Source of the DNA: Caballeronia arationis
Lineage (GTDB): Bacteria > Pseudomonadota > Gammaproteobacteria > Burkholderiales > Burkholderiaceae
NCBI RefSeq assembly: GCF_001544975.2
Contig: NZ_FCOG02000027.1
Location: 1-64,000, forward strand
DNA length: 64,000 bases
Direction: 5' to 3'
Each line of letters starts with the position of its first letter. The stretch's first letter is position 1. The position numbers and the translations under genes were made by a program. Shown here piece after piece: positions 8,573 through 17,102 of the stretch. The notes below the pieces were generated by a model. That model made no database searches and was not told where the DNA came from. It saw only the letters and a program-made list of their open reading frames with translations.

Positions 8573-9415
8573 ATGGCTCATATCGACATAGCCCAGCCGA
8601 GCACCGCGCGTGCCGGCGCTGCCGCAGCCGGCCTGCTGCGCCGCGTCGCGGCGCAGGGCGCGCCGTGGCTCGTGCCGCTCGCGATCCTCGTCGCGTGGGA
8701 ACTCGCCGCGCGCACGGGCGGACTGTCGGCGCGGATCCTGCCCGAGCCGCTCGCGGTCGTCACGGCCGCGTGGACGCTCGTGCAGTCCGGCGACTTGTGG
8801 GCGAACGTGAAAGTGAGCGCGTGGCGCGCGGTGGCGGGTTTCGCGATCGGCGGCGGCATCGGCTTCGCGCTCGGGCTGGCGACGGGTCTTTCCCGGAGCG
8901 CCGAGACCGCGCTCGATTCAACGATCCAGATGATCCGCAACATCCCCGCGCTCGCGATGATCCCGCTCGTGATCCTGTGGTTCGGCATCGGCGAGGAGGC
9001 GAAGCTCTTTCTCGTCGCGCTCGGCGTGTTTTTTCCGGTGTACGTGAACACGTTCCACGGCATCCGGTCCGTCGATGCCGGTCTGATTGAGATGGCGCGA
9101 AGCTATGGGCTCTCCGGCTTCGCGCTCTACCGCGATGTGATCCTGCCGGGCGCGCTGCCGTCGATTCTGGTCGGCGTGCGTTTCGCGCTCGGGCTCATGT
9201 GGGTGATGCTGATCGTCGCGGAAACGATTTCGGCGCAATCGGGCATCGGCTACATGACAATGAACGCGCGCGAGTTTCTTCAGACCGACGTCGTGGTGGT
9301 CGGCATCCTGCTGTACGCGTTGCTCGGCAAGCTCGCCGACATGCTCGCGAAGGGCATCGAGCGCGCGACGCTGCGCTGGCACCCGGCTTATCAGGCAAAA
9401 GGAGCCACGCGATGA
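8573..9415 (+). CDS. ssuC: Sulfonate ABC transporter permease SsuC
   Basis: A 280-aa inner-membrane permease with about six transmembrane helices. The cytoplasmic EAA loop that docks with the ATPase reads '[20 protein letters not shown]'. An AAGGAG Shine-Dalgarno precedes the start and the gene begins 16 bp after ssuD. Its end overlaps the ssuB start by ATGA, so the pair are translationally coupled. The N-terminal extension before helix 1 is about 30 residues. Confidence 0.95.
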   Translation: MAHIDIAQPSTARAGAAAAGLLRRVAAQGAPWLVPLAILVAWELAARTGGLSARILPEPLAVVTAAWTLVQSGDLWANVKVSAWRAVAGFAIGGGIGFALGLATGLSRSAETALDSTIQMIRNIPALAMIPLVILWFGIGEEAKLFLVALGVFFPVYVNTFHGIRSVDAGLIEMARSYGLSGFALYRDVILPGALPSILVGVRFALGLMWVMLIVAETISAQSGIGYMTMNAREFLQTDVVVVGILLYALLGKLADMLAKGIERATLRWHPAYQAKGATR

Positions 9416-10278
9416 GCGCCATCACTTCTTCCACCGACTTCGCGGGCGGCGAACTCGACTTCGGACCGAGGCGAGACGAGAGCAGGGCAGCGCCGCTCGC
9501 CCGCGCCGCGACGCCCGCCTCGGGTGCTGATTTCGCCGTCGAAATGCGAAACGTCGACAAGCGCTATGGCGACCGCAACGTGCTGTCGAATTTCGATTTC
9601 GCGATCGAGCGGGGCAGTTTCGTGTCGATCGTCGGCAGGAGCGGCTGCGGGAAATCGACGCTGCTGCGGCTGGTCGCGGGACTCGAAGCGCCCGGCGGCG
9701 GCACACTCGAGCGTCACGGCGAGCGCGCAGGCCAGGCGTTGCAGACCCGCATCATGTTCCAGGACGCGCGGCTCCTGCCCTGGAAGACCGTGCTGCAGAA
9801 CGTGATGCTCGGCCTGCCGCGCAACGCGCGCGACGAGGCCCGCGCGGTGCTCGCGGAGGTGAGCCTGAGCGATCGCGAAGACGACTGGCCCGCGCAGCTC
9901 TCCGGCGGCCAGCGTCAGCGCGTCGCGCTGGCGCGCGCGCTCGTGCATCGGCCGGATCTGCTGCTGCTCGACGAGCCGCTCGGCGCACTCGATGCGCTCA
10001 CCCGCATCGAAATGCACGCGCTGATCGAACGGCTGTGGCGCGAGCATCGCTTCACGGCGCTGCTCGTCACGCACGACGTGCAGGAGGCGGTGTCGCTCGG
10101 CGATCGCATCGTGCTGATCGAGGCGGGGCGCATTGCCTACGATGCCGCGATTCGTCTGCCGAGACCGCGTTCGCGGACCTCGCCTTCGTTCGCCGCGCTG
10201 GAGGAAGCGGTGCTCACGCGCGTGCTCGGGCATGAACCGAGCGAGTTTCGTCCCTTGCCGACGGCGTCCGCCGTCTGA
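9412..10278 (+). CDS. ssuB: Sulfonate ABC transporter ATPase SsuB
   Basis: A 288-aa ABC ATPase. Walker A 'GRSGCGKST' is at residues 75-83, the Q-loop is in '[14 protein letters not shown]', the signature 'LSGGQRQR' is at 163-170, Walker B 'LLLLDEP' is at 183-189, and the H-loop is in '[11 protein letters not shown]'. The 'DARLLPW' Q-loop is typical of the nitrate/sulfonate/taurine subfamily. The start at 9412 is set by the ATGA overlap with ssuC. An unusually long non-conserved leader (about 42 residues) precedes the ABC domain. Confidence 0.95.
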   Translation: MSAITSSTDFAGGELDFGPRRDESRAAPLARAATPASGADFAVEMRNVDKRYGDRNVLSNFDFAIERGSFVSIVGRSGCGKSTLLRLVAGLEAPGGGTLERHGERAGQALQTRIMFQDARLLPWKTVLQNVMLGLPRNARDEARAVLAEVSLSDREDDWPAQLSGGQRQRVALARALVHRPDLLLLDEPLGALDALTRIEMHALIERLWREHRFTALLVTHDVQEAVSLGDRIVLIEAGRIAYDAAIRLPRPRSRTSPSFAALEEAVLTRVLGHEPSEFRPLPTASAV

Positions 10279-10305
10279 AAAAACCCAACACGAAGGAAAC
10301 GAGCA

Positions 10306-10521
10306 ATGACCATCACCGCCATCAACGTGCGCAATCAGTTCCGGGGCAAAGTGAAGGAAATCATCCGCGGGCCGGTGGTGTCGGAAGTCGATGTCGATAC
10401 GCCGTTCGGCATCGTCACGTCCGTCATCACTACGCGCTCGATCGACGAACTCGCGATCGCCGTCGGCACGGAAGTGGTGGCGCTCGTCAAGTCGACCGAA
10501 GTGTCGATCGCGCTCATCTGA
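10306..10521 (+). CDS. ssuF: Molybdopterin/molybdate-binding (Mop/TOBE) protein, SsuF type
   Basis: A 71-aa single Mop/TOBE domain ('INVRNQFRGKVKEIIRGPVV' then 'ELAIAVGTEVVALVKSTEV'). Such small proteins bind oxyanions as oligomers. An equivalent ssuF closes the ssu operon in pseudomonads and is needed there for growth on some sulfonates. It follows ssuB by 27 bp with a GAAGGAAA ribosome site, so it belongs to the same operon. Confidence 0.88.
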   Translation: MTITAINVRNQFRGKVKEIIRGPVVSEVDVDTPFGIVTSVITTRSIDELAIAVGTEVVALVKSTEVSIALI

Positions 10522-10560
10522 GCGTTCGCCGGAACTTTCGTCCGACCGTTCGCGTGCGGC

Positions 10561-10812
10561 TTACTTCGCGATCGCGTCGCTGGCGGGGCTGTTGTGCAGC
10601 ATGCGGTCGCTGTTGGGCGGGGCAGCCGGGCGCTTGACCGGCATGTTGTCCGGATTGTTCGGGCGCGTGGCGCTCGCGCCCGCCGCGCCCGGCGGCTTGA
10701 CCATCGACGCGTTGGCGTCGCCCGGCGGCGCCGTCTGCGCACAGGCGTTCGCAGCGGCCAGCGCGCTCGCGAACGCGAAGAAGGCGGCTGCGACCAAGGG
10801 TTGGCTCGTCAT
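10561..10812 (-). CDS. Small secreted Pro/Ala-rich protein
   Basis: An 83-aa protein with a Sec signal peptide ('LVAAAFFAFASALAAANACAQ', probable cleavage after A-x-A) and a short, disordered P/A/N-rich mature chain. I took the ATG at 10812, preceded by GGGAGC, instead of the far upstream in-frame ATG, because the signal peptide starts here. It is convergent with the ssu operon. No known function. Confidence 0.65.
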   Translation of the reverse strand: MTSQPLVAAAFFAFASALAAANACAQTAPPGDANASMVKPPGAAGASATRPNNPDNMPVKRPAAPPNSDRMLHNSPASDAIAK

Positions 10813-10996
10813 GGCTTGCTCCCGATTTTCGCCGGCGTCGGGTTTCGCGCGGCGTCGCTTTGCTGATGTGACCGGCTGCGGGCGTTGCAGTTCGGCGGCC
10901 GTCGCTGTGGCGCAGCCGGTCGATTTCACCGTCCTACGGTAAAATGATGGATTCGGCGCGTTTTTGCGCGCCCCACGCCATCTTCCCGCGTTTTCC

Positions 10997-12013
10997 ATGT
11001 CAGCAGTTTCCAAGCCCAGCCCCCGCCGCGTCAGCGTCGCCCCGATGATGGACTGGACCGACCGGCATTGCCGTTCCTTTCATCGTCTGATCACGCGCGA
11101 CACGTGGCTTTACACCGAAATGGTGACCACCGGCGCGCTCCTTCACGGCGACGTCGCGCGGCATCTCGCCTTCACGCCCGCCGAGGCGCCGGTCGCGCTG
11201 CAACTCGGCGGCAGCGAGCCGGCCGATCTCGCGAAGAGCGCGAAGCTCGGCGAACAATGGGGCTACGACGAGATCAACCTGAACTGCGGCTGTCCGTCGG
11301 AGCGCGTGCAGCGCGGCGCGTTCGGCGCGTGCCTGATGAACGAGCCGCAGCTCGTCGCCGATTGCGTGAAGGCGATGCGCGACGCCGTCGCGATTCCGGT
11401 GACGGTGAAGCACCGGATCGGCGTCGATGCGGTCGAGAACTACGAGTTCGTGCGCGATTTCGTCGGCACGGTCGCCGACGCGGGCTGCGAGGTCTTCATC
11501 GTGCACGCGCGCAATGCGATCCTGAAGGGCCTGAGCCCGAAGGAGAATCGCGAGATTCCGCCGCTCAAGTATGAGTATGCGTACCGGCTGAAGCGCGATT
11601 TTCCGCAGCTCGAGATTTCGATCAACGGCGGCATCAAGACGCTCGACGAAGTGGAAGAGCATCTGAAGCACGTCGATGGCGTGATGCTCGGCCGCGAGGC
11701 GTATCACAATCCATTCGTGCTGGCGGGCGTCGATTCGCGTTTCTACGGCGCCAGCACGCCGGTGCCGACGCGCGAGGAGATCGAGGCGGAGCTGATCGAG
11801 TACGCGCGCGCGGAGCTTGAGCGGGGGACGTATCTCGGCGCGATCGTGCGGCACGCGCTCGGGCTGTACCGGGGCGTGGCGGGGGCGCGCGGCTGGCGTC
11901 GCGTGCTGTCGGACAGCCGTCGGCTCGCGGCGCGCGATCTCGCGATCTTCGACGAGGCGCGCGGTCATTTGCGCGAGGCGCTGGAACTGGCCGAGGAATC
12001 CGGCACGAATTGA
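10997..12013 (+). CDS. dusA: tRNA-dihydrouridine(20/20a) synthase DusA
   Basis: A 338-aa FMN enzyme that reduces uridine in the D-loop of tRNAs. The TIM-barrel start is 'RVSVAPMMDWTDRHCRSFHR'. The core 'NLNCGCPSERVQRGAFGACL' carries the catalytic cysteine (about Cys112), and 'HARNAILKGLSPKENREIPP' plus 'INGGIKTLDEV' form the FMN-phosphate site. The 'PMMDWTD' and 'GLSPKENR' forms mark the DusA branch rather than DusB or DusC. A GC hairpin (about 10956-10973) lies in the leader. tRNA-His follows about 100 bp downstream. Confidence 0.96.
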   Translation: MSAVSKPSPRRVSVAPMMDWTDRHCRSFHRLITRDTWLYTEMVTTGALLHGDVARHLAFTPAEAPVALQLGGSEPADLAKSAKLGEQWGYDEINLNCGCPSERVQRGAFGACLMNEPQLVADCVKAMRDAVAIPVTVKHRIGVDAVENYEFVRDFVGTVADAGCEVFIVHARNAILKGLSPKENREIPPLKYEYAYRLKRDFPQLEISINGGIKTLDEVEEHLKHVDGVMLGREAYHNPFVLAGVDSRFYGASTPVPTREEIEAELIEYARAELERGTYLGAIVRHALGLYRGVAGARGWRRVLSDSRRLAARDLAIFDEARGHLREALELAEESGTN

Positions 12014-12116
12014 TTCGCGAGGGACTAGGCAAACGGAATCTTTATTCGTATAATCTCGCTTCTCGATCGGTAAGCCAGCTCTGGCAAGCCCGAGAGCAGT
12101 AAATCAGTTGGTCAGT

Positions 12117-12193
12117 GGTGGCTGTAGCTCAGTTGGTAGAGTCCAGGATTGTGATTCCTGTCGTCGTGGGTTCGAGTCCCATCAGCCACCCCA
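12117..12193 (+). tRNA. tRNA-His (GTG anticodon)
   Basis: A full cloverleaf with anticodon GTG in a CAGGA/TCCTG stem. It has the extra 5' G(-1) opposite C73 that is the identity element of bacterial tRNA-His. The D-loop (AGCTCAGTTGGTAGAG) and T-arm (GTGGGTTCGAGTCCCAT) are intact and CCA is encoded. Confidence 0.97.
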
Positions 12194-12209
12194 ATCGAAT
12201 CAAAGCGCT

Positions 12210-12238
12210 AGCCCAGTTCTCGATGCTGGGCTTTTTGC
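12210..12238 (+). terminator. Rho-independent terminator of tRNA-His
   Basis: A perfect 7-bp stem (AGCCCAG / CTGGGCT) with a 9-nt loop is followed directly by TTTTGCTT, 16 nt after the tRNA end. Confidence 0.85.
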
Positions 12239-12462
12239 TTTCTGCAATCCGTGTCACCGCTCCCTCCCGCCGTTTATTTAGCGATCCGGCAATGCTCTGG
12301 TTCGCTCCTGCCCCAGCGACCGCCATCAACAACAAAACGTTTTGCGCGGGGCGACTACGGCACGCGCGAACAGGTGTTCTGTTTTCGCCCCATGACGCGA
12401 GAATTAAGCCAACCCGCGAAACGGGTTCGGCGTGGATGATTCGTCACTCTGCAAATCGTGCC

Positions 12463-13089
12463 TTAGTCGACTTCATCGAACGCTCCTGTGCGCACCTCGC
12501 CGTTGCGCACGTAGAGGGTAATCAGTACGCCGCCTGGCGTGCTTGTCGAGTGCGCCAGAGTGAAGGCAGACGCCAGTGCGTTTTCACCGAACAAGCGCTT
12601 GCCCCGCCCAAGCATGATGGGTTAAATCAGAAGCCGAAGCTCGTCCACCAGGCCAGCCGCGAGCAGTTGGCTCACCATGTCGCCGCTGCCGAACGTCAAT
12701 AGATCGGCGTCGTCCTGACGTTTAAGCGCGCGTATCGCGTCGGCAAGGTCGCCTTTAAGCGCACGACTGTTCTGCCAGTCAAGAGTACCGGGTCGATGCG
12801 TCGCCACGTGCTTGGGTACGCTGTTGAAAAGGTCAGCGATGGCGCGGCTCTTTGAATCGGCCGGTACGCGCGGCCAGTACGACGCGAATATGTCGTAGGT
12901 GCAACACCCCAGCAGCAGATCGAACGGCTGCGAGAGCAGGTCCTGCAAGTTTCGGCCGGTGGCTTCGTCCGCATAGGGAACTATCCAGCCACCAAGGCGG
13001 AATTCACCGCTGCAATCTTCTCTAGGCCCGCCAGGGGATTGAATTACGCCATCCAGACTGATGAACGCGGAAACAACAAGCTTGCGCAT
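12463..13089 (-). pseudogene. RibD C-terminal / dihydrofolate reductase-like protein, interrupted by an in-frame stop
   Basis: The frame from ATG 13089 (preceded by GGAGG) encodes a RibD_C/DHFR-fold protein: 'MRKLVVSAFISLDGVIQSPG', 'LLLGCCTYDIFASYWP', 'DADLLTFGSGDMVSQLLAAG' and 'LVDELRLLI'. A TAA at 12622-12624 then interrupts it. Reading continues in the same frame as 'PIMLGRGKRLFGENALASAF' to 'TGAFDEVD' and a normal TAA at 12463. The post-stop part is the family's usual C-terminal strand block (normally Y/H-P-x-x-L-G-x-G-K-R-L-F). So a single base change, probably of a Tyr codon, truncates an otherwise intact gene of about 208 codons. A sequencing error is the alternative. Confidence 0.85.
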
Positions 13090-13418
13090 ACTGACCTCCA
13101 GGTCGACGAACCCGATCGGTACATAGATACGACGAACCATTCGCATGCGGATCGACAACGGGCGTTCACGGCAATGAACATCATCGAGTTCAGCACGCCG
13201 CAGCAGAACGAAAATGCGTCAAACCGTTCGTCGAGGGCAAGATCTGCCTCTCGCCTTCGATCTGCGAACGGACGCAGTTCGGTGCGGTGAGCCACGAGAC
13301 GCATGTGAAATCTTGCATGTCGACGTGAGTCGATGAAATGATGGACACTGTTTCAAACACAGTAAACTGACTGCACGGACCGTGCTCGCGTTCCGGCGTT
13401 TGAACCTTGAGGAGGGAA
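13090..13418. other. Divergent intergenic region with a possible coding relic
   Basis: This region carries the promoters of the divergent RibD-like gene and the aldolase. A short frame at about 13212-13329 reads 'KPFVEGKICLSPSICERTQF' and onward to a stop with plausible composition, suggesting a relic, but I recognise no family. A near-palindromic CAGTGTCC-like segment lies around 13345. Confidence 0.3.
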
Positions 13419-14321
13419 ATGTTCGTGGCTAACGAAAAGATGCTGGCGCAAATGGCGAAGAAGCAGGGATTCATCGCCGCTCTGGATCAGAGCGGCGGTT
13501 CGACGCCGGGCGCGCTACGGCAGTACGGTATTCCGGATGACGCCTACAGCGGCGACGCCGAGATGTTCAAGCTGATGCACGAAATGCGCGTGCGCATCAT
13601 CACCGCGCCGTCGTTCTCGGGTGAGAAGGTGATCGGCGCCATTCTCTTCGAAGCCACCATGGATGGTCAGGCGAACGGCAAGCCGGTGCCTGCATTCCTG
13701 TGGGAAGACAGGGGCGTGGTGCCGTTCCTCAAGGTCGACAAGGGCCTCGAAGCGGAAGCCAATGGCGTACAGGTCATGAAGCCAAACCCTGGTCTCGATA
13801 CGCTGCTGGCACGCGCGGTGAAACTCGGCGTCTTCGGCACGAAGATGCGTTCGGTGATCCACCACGCGAACGAGCAGGGCATCGCCGCTGTGGTGAAACA
13901 GCAGTTCGAAGTGGGTGCGCAGATCATAGGGCACGGTCTCGTGCCGATTCTCGAACCCGAAGTGTCGATCAAGAGCCCGGACAAGAAGGGCGCGGAAAAG
14001 ATCCTGCGCGATGAATTGATCAAGGGTCTGGACGCGCTGCCCGAGTCGAGCCAGGTGATGATCAAGCTGACCATCCCTGACGAAGTGGACTTTTATCGTC
14101 CGCTGATCGAGCATCCGCGTGTCGTGCGCGTGGTCGCGCTGTCGGGCGGCTATACGCGTAGCGACGCGTGCAAGCGTCTTGCCGAGAACCACGGCATGAT
14201 CGCGAGCTTCTCGCGCGCGCTGATCAACGAGTTGAAGAAGTCGATGAGCGACGACGAGTTCAATACGACGCTCAAAGAGTCCATCGACGAAATCTACGAC
14301 GCGTCTGTCGAGAAGATCTGA
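13419..14321 (+). CDS. fda: Class I fructose-1,6-bisphosphate aldolase
   Basis: A 300-aa Schiff-base aldolase of the compact bacterial class I type (like the staphylococcal Fda), catalysing fructose-1,6-bisphosphate <-> DHAP + G3P. Characteristic segments are 'GFIAALDQSGGSTPGALRQY', 'KVIGAILFEATMD', 'GVVPFLKVDKGL' (Schiff-base lysine region), 'FGTKMRSVI', 'LVPILEPEVSI' and 'VVRVVALSGGYTRSDA'. GGAGG sits 4-8 nt before ATG 13419. Most Burkholderia rely on class II aldolase for central metabolism, so this is likely an additional isozyme. It is monocistronic with a strong terminator. Confidence 0.94.
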   Translation: MFVANEKMLAQMAKKQGFIAALDQSGGSTPGALRQYGIPDDAYSGDAEMFKLMHEMRVRIITAPSFSGEKVIGAILFEATMDGQANGKPVPAFLWEDRGVVPFLKVDKGLEAEANGVQVMKPNPGLDTLLARAVKLGVFGTKMRSVIHHANEQGIAAVVKQQFEVGAQIIGHGLVPILEPEVSIKSPDKKGAEKILRDELIKGLDALPESSQVMIKLTIPDEVDFYRPLIEHPRVVRVVALSGGYTRSDACKRLAENHGMIASFSRALINELKKSMSDDEFNTTLKESIDEIYDASVEKI

Positions 14322-14332
14322 CGCGTCGGTGA

Positions 14333-14364
14333 CGATGAGGCCAGGTGCCCGGCCTCATCGTTTT
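14333..14364 (+). terminator. Rho-independent terminator of fda
   Basis: A perfect 10-bp stem (CGATGAGGCC / GGCCTCATCG) with an 8-nt loop and a TTTT tail starts 11 nt after the aldolase stop. Confidence 0.9.
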
Positions 14365-14408
14365 CGCATTCATGCGCGCCGTCGGGACATCAGTCGATGC
14401 CCGCGCTG

Positions 14409-14765
14409 CTACAGCGCGTTCGGTCTTACACGACCGACGGTTGCCTCAGTCAAGCCTGCGGCAAGCGACCCTATGACGTCAGTCAGCGCCGGGCTCGTCG
14501 TCTCGATCTGAAGCGTGATCGTGGTGTGCGCGCGATCGATCTTCACCACATACATGCGCAGCGCATCGCCCAACGCGCAACGTAATGCCCGCCTGGCATT
14601 CAGAGAGGACGTGCCGGGCAGTGTCACCTGGAGTTGCAACGTCGAGCGCGCTTCGTTGATGCACATCGGCCGATCACGACGCGACGAGCAGGTTTGAACC
14701 GTATGGGCCAGGGCCATTGTGATGAGGGCGCCGCATTGGAGCCAAAGCGGCTTGCTGTTGAACAC
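14409..14765 (-). CDS. Hypothetical exported or small soluble protein
   Basis: A 118-aa frame starting at GTG 14765. Residues 1-25 resemble a weak signal sequence. The rest alternates strands and helices ('TLQLQVTL', 'ARRALRCALGDAL', 'TTITLQIETT', 'ALTDVIGSLAAGL') in a ferredoxin-like beta-alpha-beta-beta-alpha-beta order, which argues for real coding. No good Shine-Dalgarno was seen, and the start could be further in. It lies between fda and kdp, transcribed away from kdp. No family recognised. Confidence 0.45.
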   Translation of the reverse strand: MFNSKPLWLQCGALITMALAHTVQTCSSRRDRPMCINEARSTLQLQVTLPGTSSLNARRALRCALGDALRMYVVKIDRAHTTITLQIETTSPALTDVIGSLAAGLTEATVGRVRPNAL

Positions 14766-14975
14766 ATCGACGAGTCTAGGGCGTCCGACATAAAAACGAT
14801 GAAAAAAGATACTCTTGACGCGTAGCGTCGATGTAATTACGAAGCATATCTAATCATATATGGTCGATTACGCGACCTGATTCGTCGCGACGTGGTACGC
14901 CTGGAAAGTCCCACCGGCCGCCGTGCCGATCACTCCCCCACGATGCTCTGTTTTCACCGTCGACGCCGAGCGGCG

Positions 14976-14994
14976 TTTACACGATTTTTACACC
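14976..14994 (+). promoter_or_regulatory. Candidate KdpE operator upstream of kdp
   Basis: The sequence TTTACACGATTTTTACACC closely matches the E. coli KdpE-protected element (TTTATA-CTTTTTTTACACC form) in length, T-run and terminal TTTACACC. It lies about 82 bp before the first kdp reading frame, in an AT-richer tract than the surrounding DNA, as expected for a response-regulator site at a K+-limitation promoter. The downstream tract around 15010-15030 (TTTTATGTGG) may hold the -10 region. Confidence 0.6.
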
Positions 14995-15076
14995 CGAAGC
15001 CTGATTCTTAGCCGGGCTTTTATGTGGATTTGAGTACGCTTCAGTTCGTCCGAATCCGCTACGGGAGCTCATAACA

Positions 15077-15181
15077 ATGGACTTGCTTTACATCGCCGGC
15101 ATTGCCGTTTTCTTCGGCCTTTGCGCGGCGCTTGCCACCGGCTGCGAGAAGCTCCGCCGCGCTCCGGGAGGTCGCCCATGA
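15077..15181 (+). CDS. 34-aa membrane peptide at the head of the kdp operon
   Basis: A short frame encoding '[20 protein letters not shown]' followed by a charged tail ('[14 protein letters not shown]'). It forms one transmembrane helix. Its TGA overlaps the kdpF start as ATGA. GGGAGC lies upstream. Similar 30-40-aa peptides precede kdpF in several pseudomonads and Burkholderia; their role is unknown. The perfect coupling to kdpF makes it likely real. Confidence 0.7.
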   Translation: MDLLYIAGIAVFFGLCAALATGCEKLRRAPGGRP

Positions 15182-15273
15182 CTACCTGGATGCTGTGGCT
15201 CGCAAGCGCATCGACGCTGCTTCTATTCGTCTACCTCGTGTACGCGTTGCTGCGTGCGGAGGATCTGGAATGA
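15178..15273 (+). CDS. kdpF: K+-transporting ATPase small subunit KdpF
   Basis: A 31-aa hydrophobic peptide, '[20 protein letters not shown]' followed by '[11 protein letters not shown]'. It has the KdpF hallmark of a single helix ending in Y-L-x-x-A-L-L-R-x-E. KdpF stabilises the KdpABC complex in the inner membrane. It overlaps the preceding peptide and kdpA by ATGA on each side. Confidence 0.9.
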   Translation: MTTWMLWLASASTLLLFVYLVYALLRAEDLE

Positions 15274-17078
15274 ACGCCAATAACCTGTTTCAAACCGCGC
15301 TCTTTATCGTCGTCCTGATTGGACTGGCGATACCGCTCGGCCGCTATATCACCGGTGTGATGGATGGGTCGTCGGTCGTCGTGCGCCGTATCGGTCGACC
15401 TTTCGAAGCGGTGCTATACAAGCTCGCGGGCGTCGATGCACAAGCCGAAATGTCGTGGAAGCGCTACGCGCTCGCCGTGCTCGCTTTCAATGCGCTCGGT
15501 GCGCTTGCTCTGTACGGCCTCCTGCGCCTGCAGCAGTGGCTGCCGGTCAATCCGCAGAGTTTCGGCCCGATGACGTCCGACGGCGCGTTCAATACCGCCG
15601 TGAGCTTCGTGACCAACACCAACTGGCAGGATTACTCGCCTGAAGCGACCGCCAGCTATCTGTCGCAGATGCTCGGACTCACCGTGCAGAACTTCCTGTC
15701 GGCGGCGACCGGGATCGCGGTCGTCGTCGCTTTGATCCGCGGCTTTGCGCGCCACACCGCGATGACGATCGGCAATTTCTGGGTCGATCTCACGCGCATC
15801 ACGCTATACGTGCTCGCGCCGCTTGCCGTCGTCGTGTCGCTGGTGTTCGTCAGTCAGGGTGCAATCCAGAACTTCGAGTCGTACAAGGATGTGTCGACGC
15901 TACAGGTCACGACCTACCAGACGCCCAAGACCGATGCGCAGGGCAACGCCGTCAAGGACGAGAAGGGCAATCCGGTGATGGAGGACCACAAGGCCGACAA
16001 GCAGACGATCGCGATGGGCCCGGTCGCCTCGCAGGAAGCGATCAAGATGCTCGGCACCAATGGCGGCGGCTTCTTCAACGCCAACTCCGCGCATCCGTTC
16101 GAAAACCCCACACCGTTCTCGAACTTCGTGCAGATGATCGCGATGCTGGTGATTCCTGCTGCACTCTGCGTGGTGTTTGGCCGCATGGTCGGCGACAGGC
16201 GGCAAGGCTACGCCGTGCTCGCCGCGATGACGATCGCGTTTGCCGTCGCCTGCTGGGGCGAGATCTCGGCGGAACAGGCCGGCAACCCGCTCTTTGCATC
16301 ATTGCACGTCGATCAGACTGCGTCGGCATTGCAGGCGGGCGGCAATGCGGAAGGCAAGGAAACGCGCTTCGGCATCGCGCAGTCCGGCATCTTCACGGTC
16401 GCGACGACCGCCGCATCGTGCGGCGCGGTCAACAACATGCACGACTCGCTCACGCCGATGGGCGGCTTTGTCCCGCTGCTGCTGATCCAATTGGGCGAGG
16501 TGATCTTCGGGGGCGTCGGATCGGGTCTCTACGGGATGCTGGTGTTCGCGCTGCTCGCGGTCTTCGTCGCGGGATTGATGATCGGGCGGACGCCTGAGTA
16601 CGTCGGCAAGAAGATCGAATCGTACGAGATGAAGATGGTGGCGATTGTCGTGCTGCTGACGCCGTTCCTGGTGCTGGTCGGCGCGTCGATCGGCGTGCTG
16701 AGTGCGGCGGGCACCGCCGGGATCTTCAATCCCGGCCCGCACGGATTCTCCGAAGTGCTCTACGCGTACAGCTCGGCTTCGAACAACAACGGCAGCGCGT
16801 TCGCCGGACTGTCTGTCAACACGCCGTTCTACAACACGACGCTCGCCATCGCGATGTGGTTCGGCCGCTTCGGTTCGATCGTCCCGGTGCTCGCCATCGC
16901 GGGCGCGCTCGCAGCCAAGAAGCGTATTGCCGTCACGGCCGGCACGCTGCCGACCCATGGTCCGCTCTTCGTCGTATTGCTGCTCGGCACGGTGGTGCTG
17001 GTCGGCGCGCTGACCTACGTGCCGGCGCTCGCGCTCGGTCCGGTCGTCGAGCATCTGATGATGCTCGCGGGCAAATAA
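15270..17078 (+). CDS. kdpA: K+-transporting ATPase subunit A (channel-like subunit)
   Basis: A 602-aa inner-membrane protein that binds and conducts K+ in the KdpFABC pump. The potassium-selectivity region '[20 protein letters not shown]' is intact, as are later filter loops such as '[16 protein letters not shown]' and '[20 protein letters not shown]'. It is about 45 residues longer than E. coli KdpA, chiefly from a hydrophilic periplasmic insertion ('[20 protein letters not shown]') before the first filter. The ATG at 15270 overlaps kdpF; a longer open frame from 15102 would read through both small genes in another frame and is rejected. Confidence 0.96.
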   Translation: MNANNLFQTALFIVVLIGLAIPLGRYITGVMDGSSVVVRRIGRPFEAVLYKLAGVDAQAEMSWKRYALAVLAFNALGALALYGLLRLQQWLPVNPQSFGPMTSDGAFNTAVSFVTNTNWQDYSPEATASYLSQMLGLTVQNFLSAATGIAVVVALIRGFARHTAMTIGNFWVDLTRITLYVLAPLAVVVSLVFVSQGAIQNFESYKDVSTLQVTTYQTPKTDAQGNAVKDEKGNPVMEDHKADKQTIAMGPVASQEAIKMLGTNGGGFFNANSAHPFENPTPFSNFVQMIAMLVIPAALCVVFGRMVGDRRQGYAVLAAMTIAFAVACWGEISAEQAGNPLFASLHVDQTASALQAGGNAEGKETRFGIAQSGIFTVATTAASCGAVNNMHDSLTPMGGFVPLLLIQLGEVIFGGVGSGLYGMLVFALLAVFVAGLMIGRTPEYVGKKIESYEMKMVAIVVLLTPFLVLVGASIGVLSAAGTAGIFNPGPHGFSEVLYAYSSASNNNGSAFAGLSVNTPFYNTTLAIAMWFGRFGSIVPVLAIAGALAAKKRIAVTAGTLPTHGPLFVVLLLGTVVLVGALTYVPALALGPVVEHLMMLAGK

Positions 17079-17102
17079 GCGGTCAATGATCCAGAGGAAA
17101 GC

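Noticed and set aside
12251-12439. 62-codon frame after tRNA-His
   Set aside because: Pro/Arg-rich, starts within 15 bp of the terminator, no ribosome site.
15102-15269. Longer kdpA start at 15102
   Set aside because: It would read through the small peptide and kdpF genes out of their frames; the ATG at 15270 gives the normal KdpA start and an ATGA overlap.
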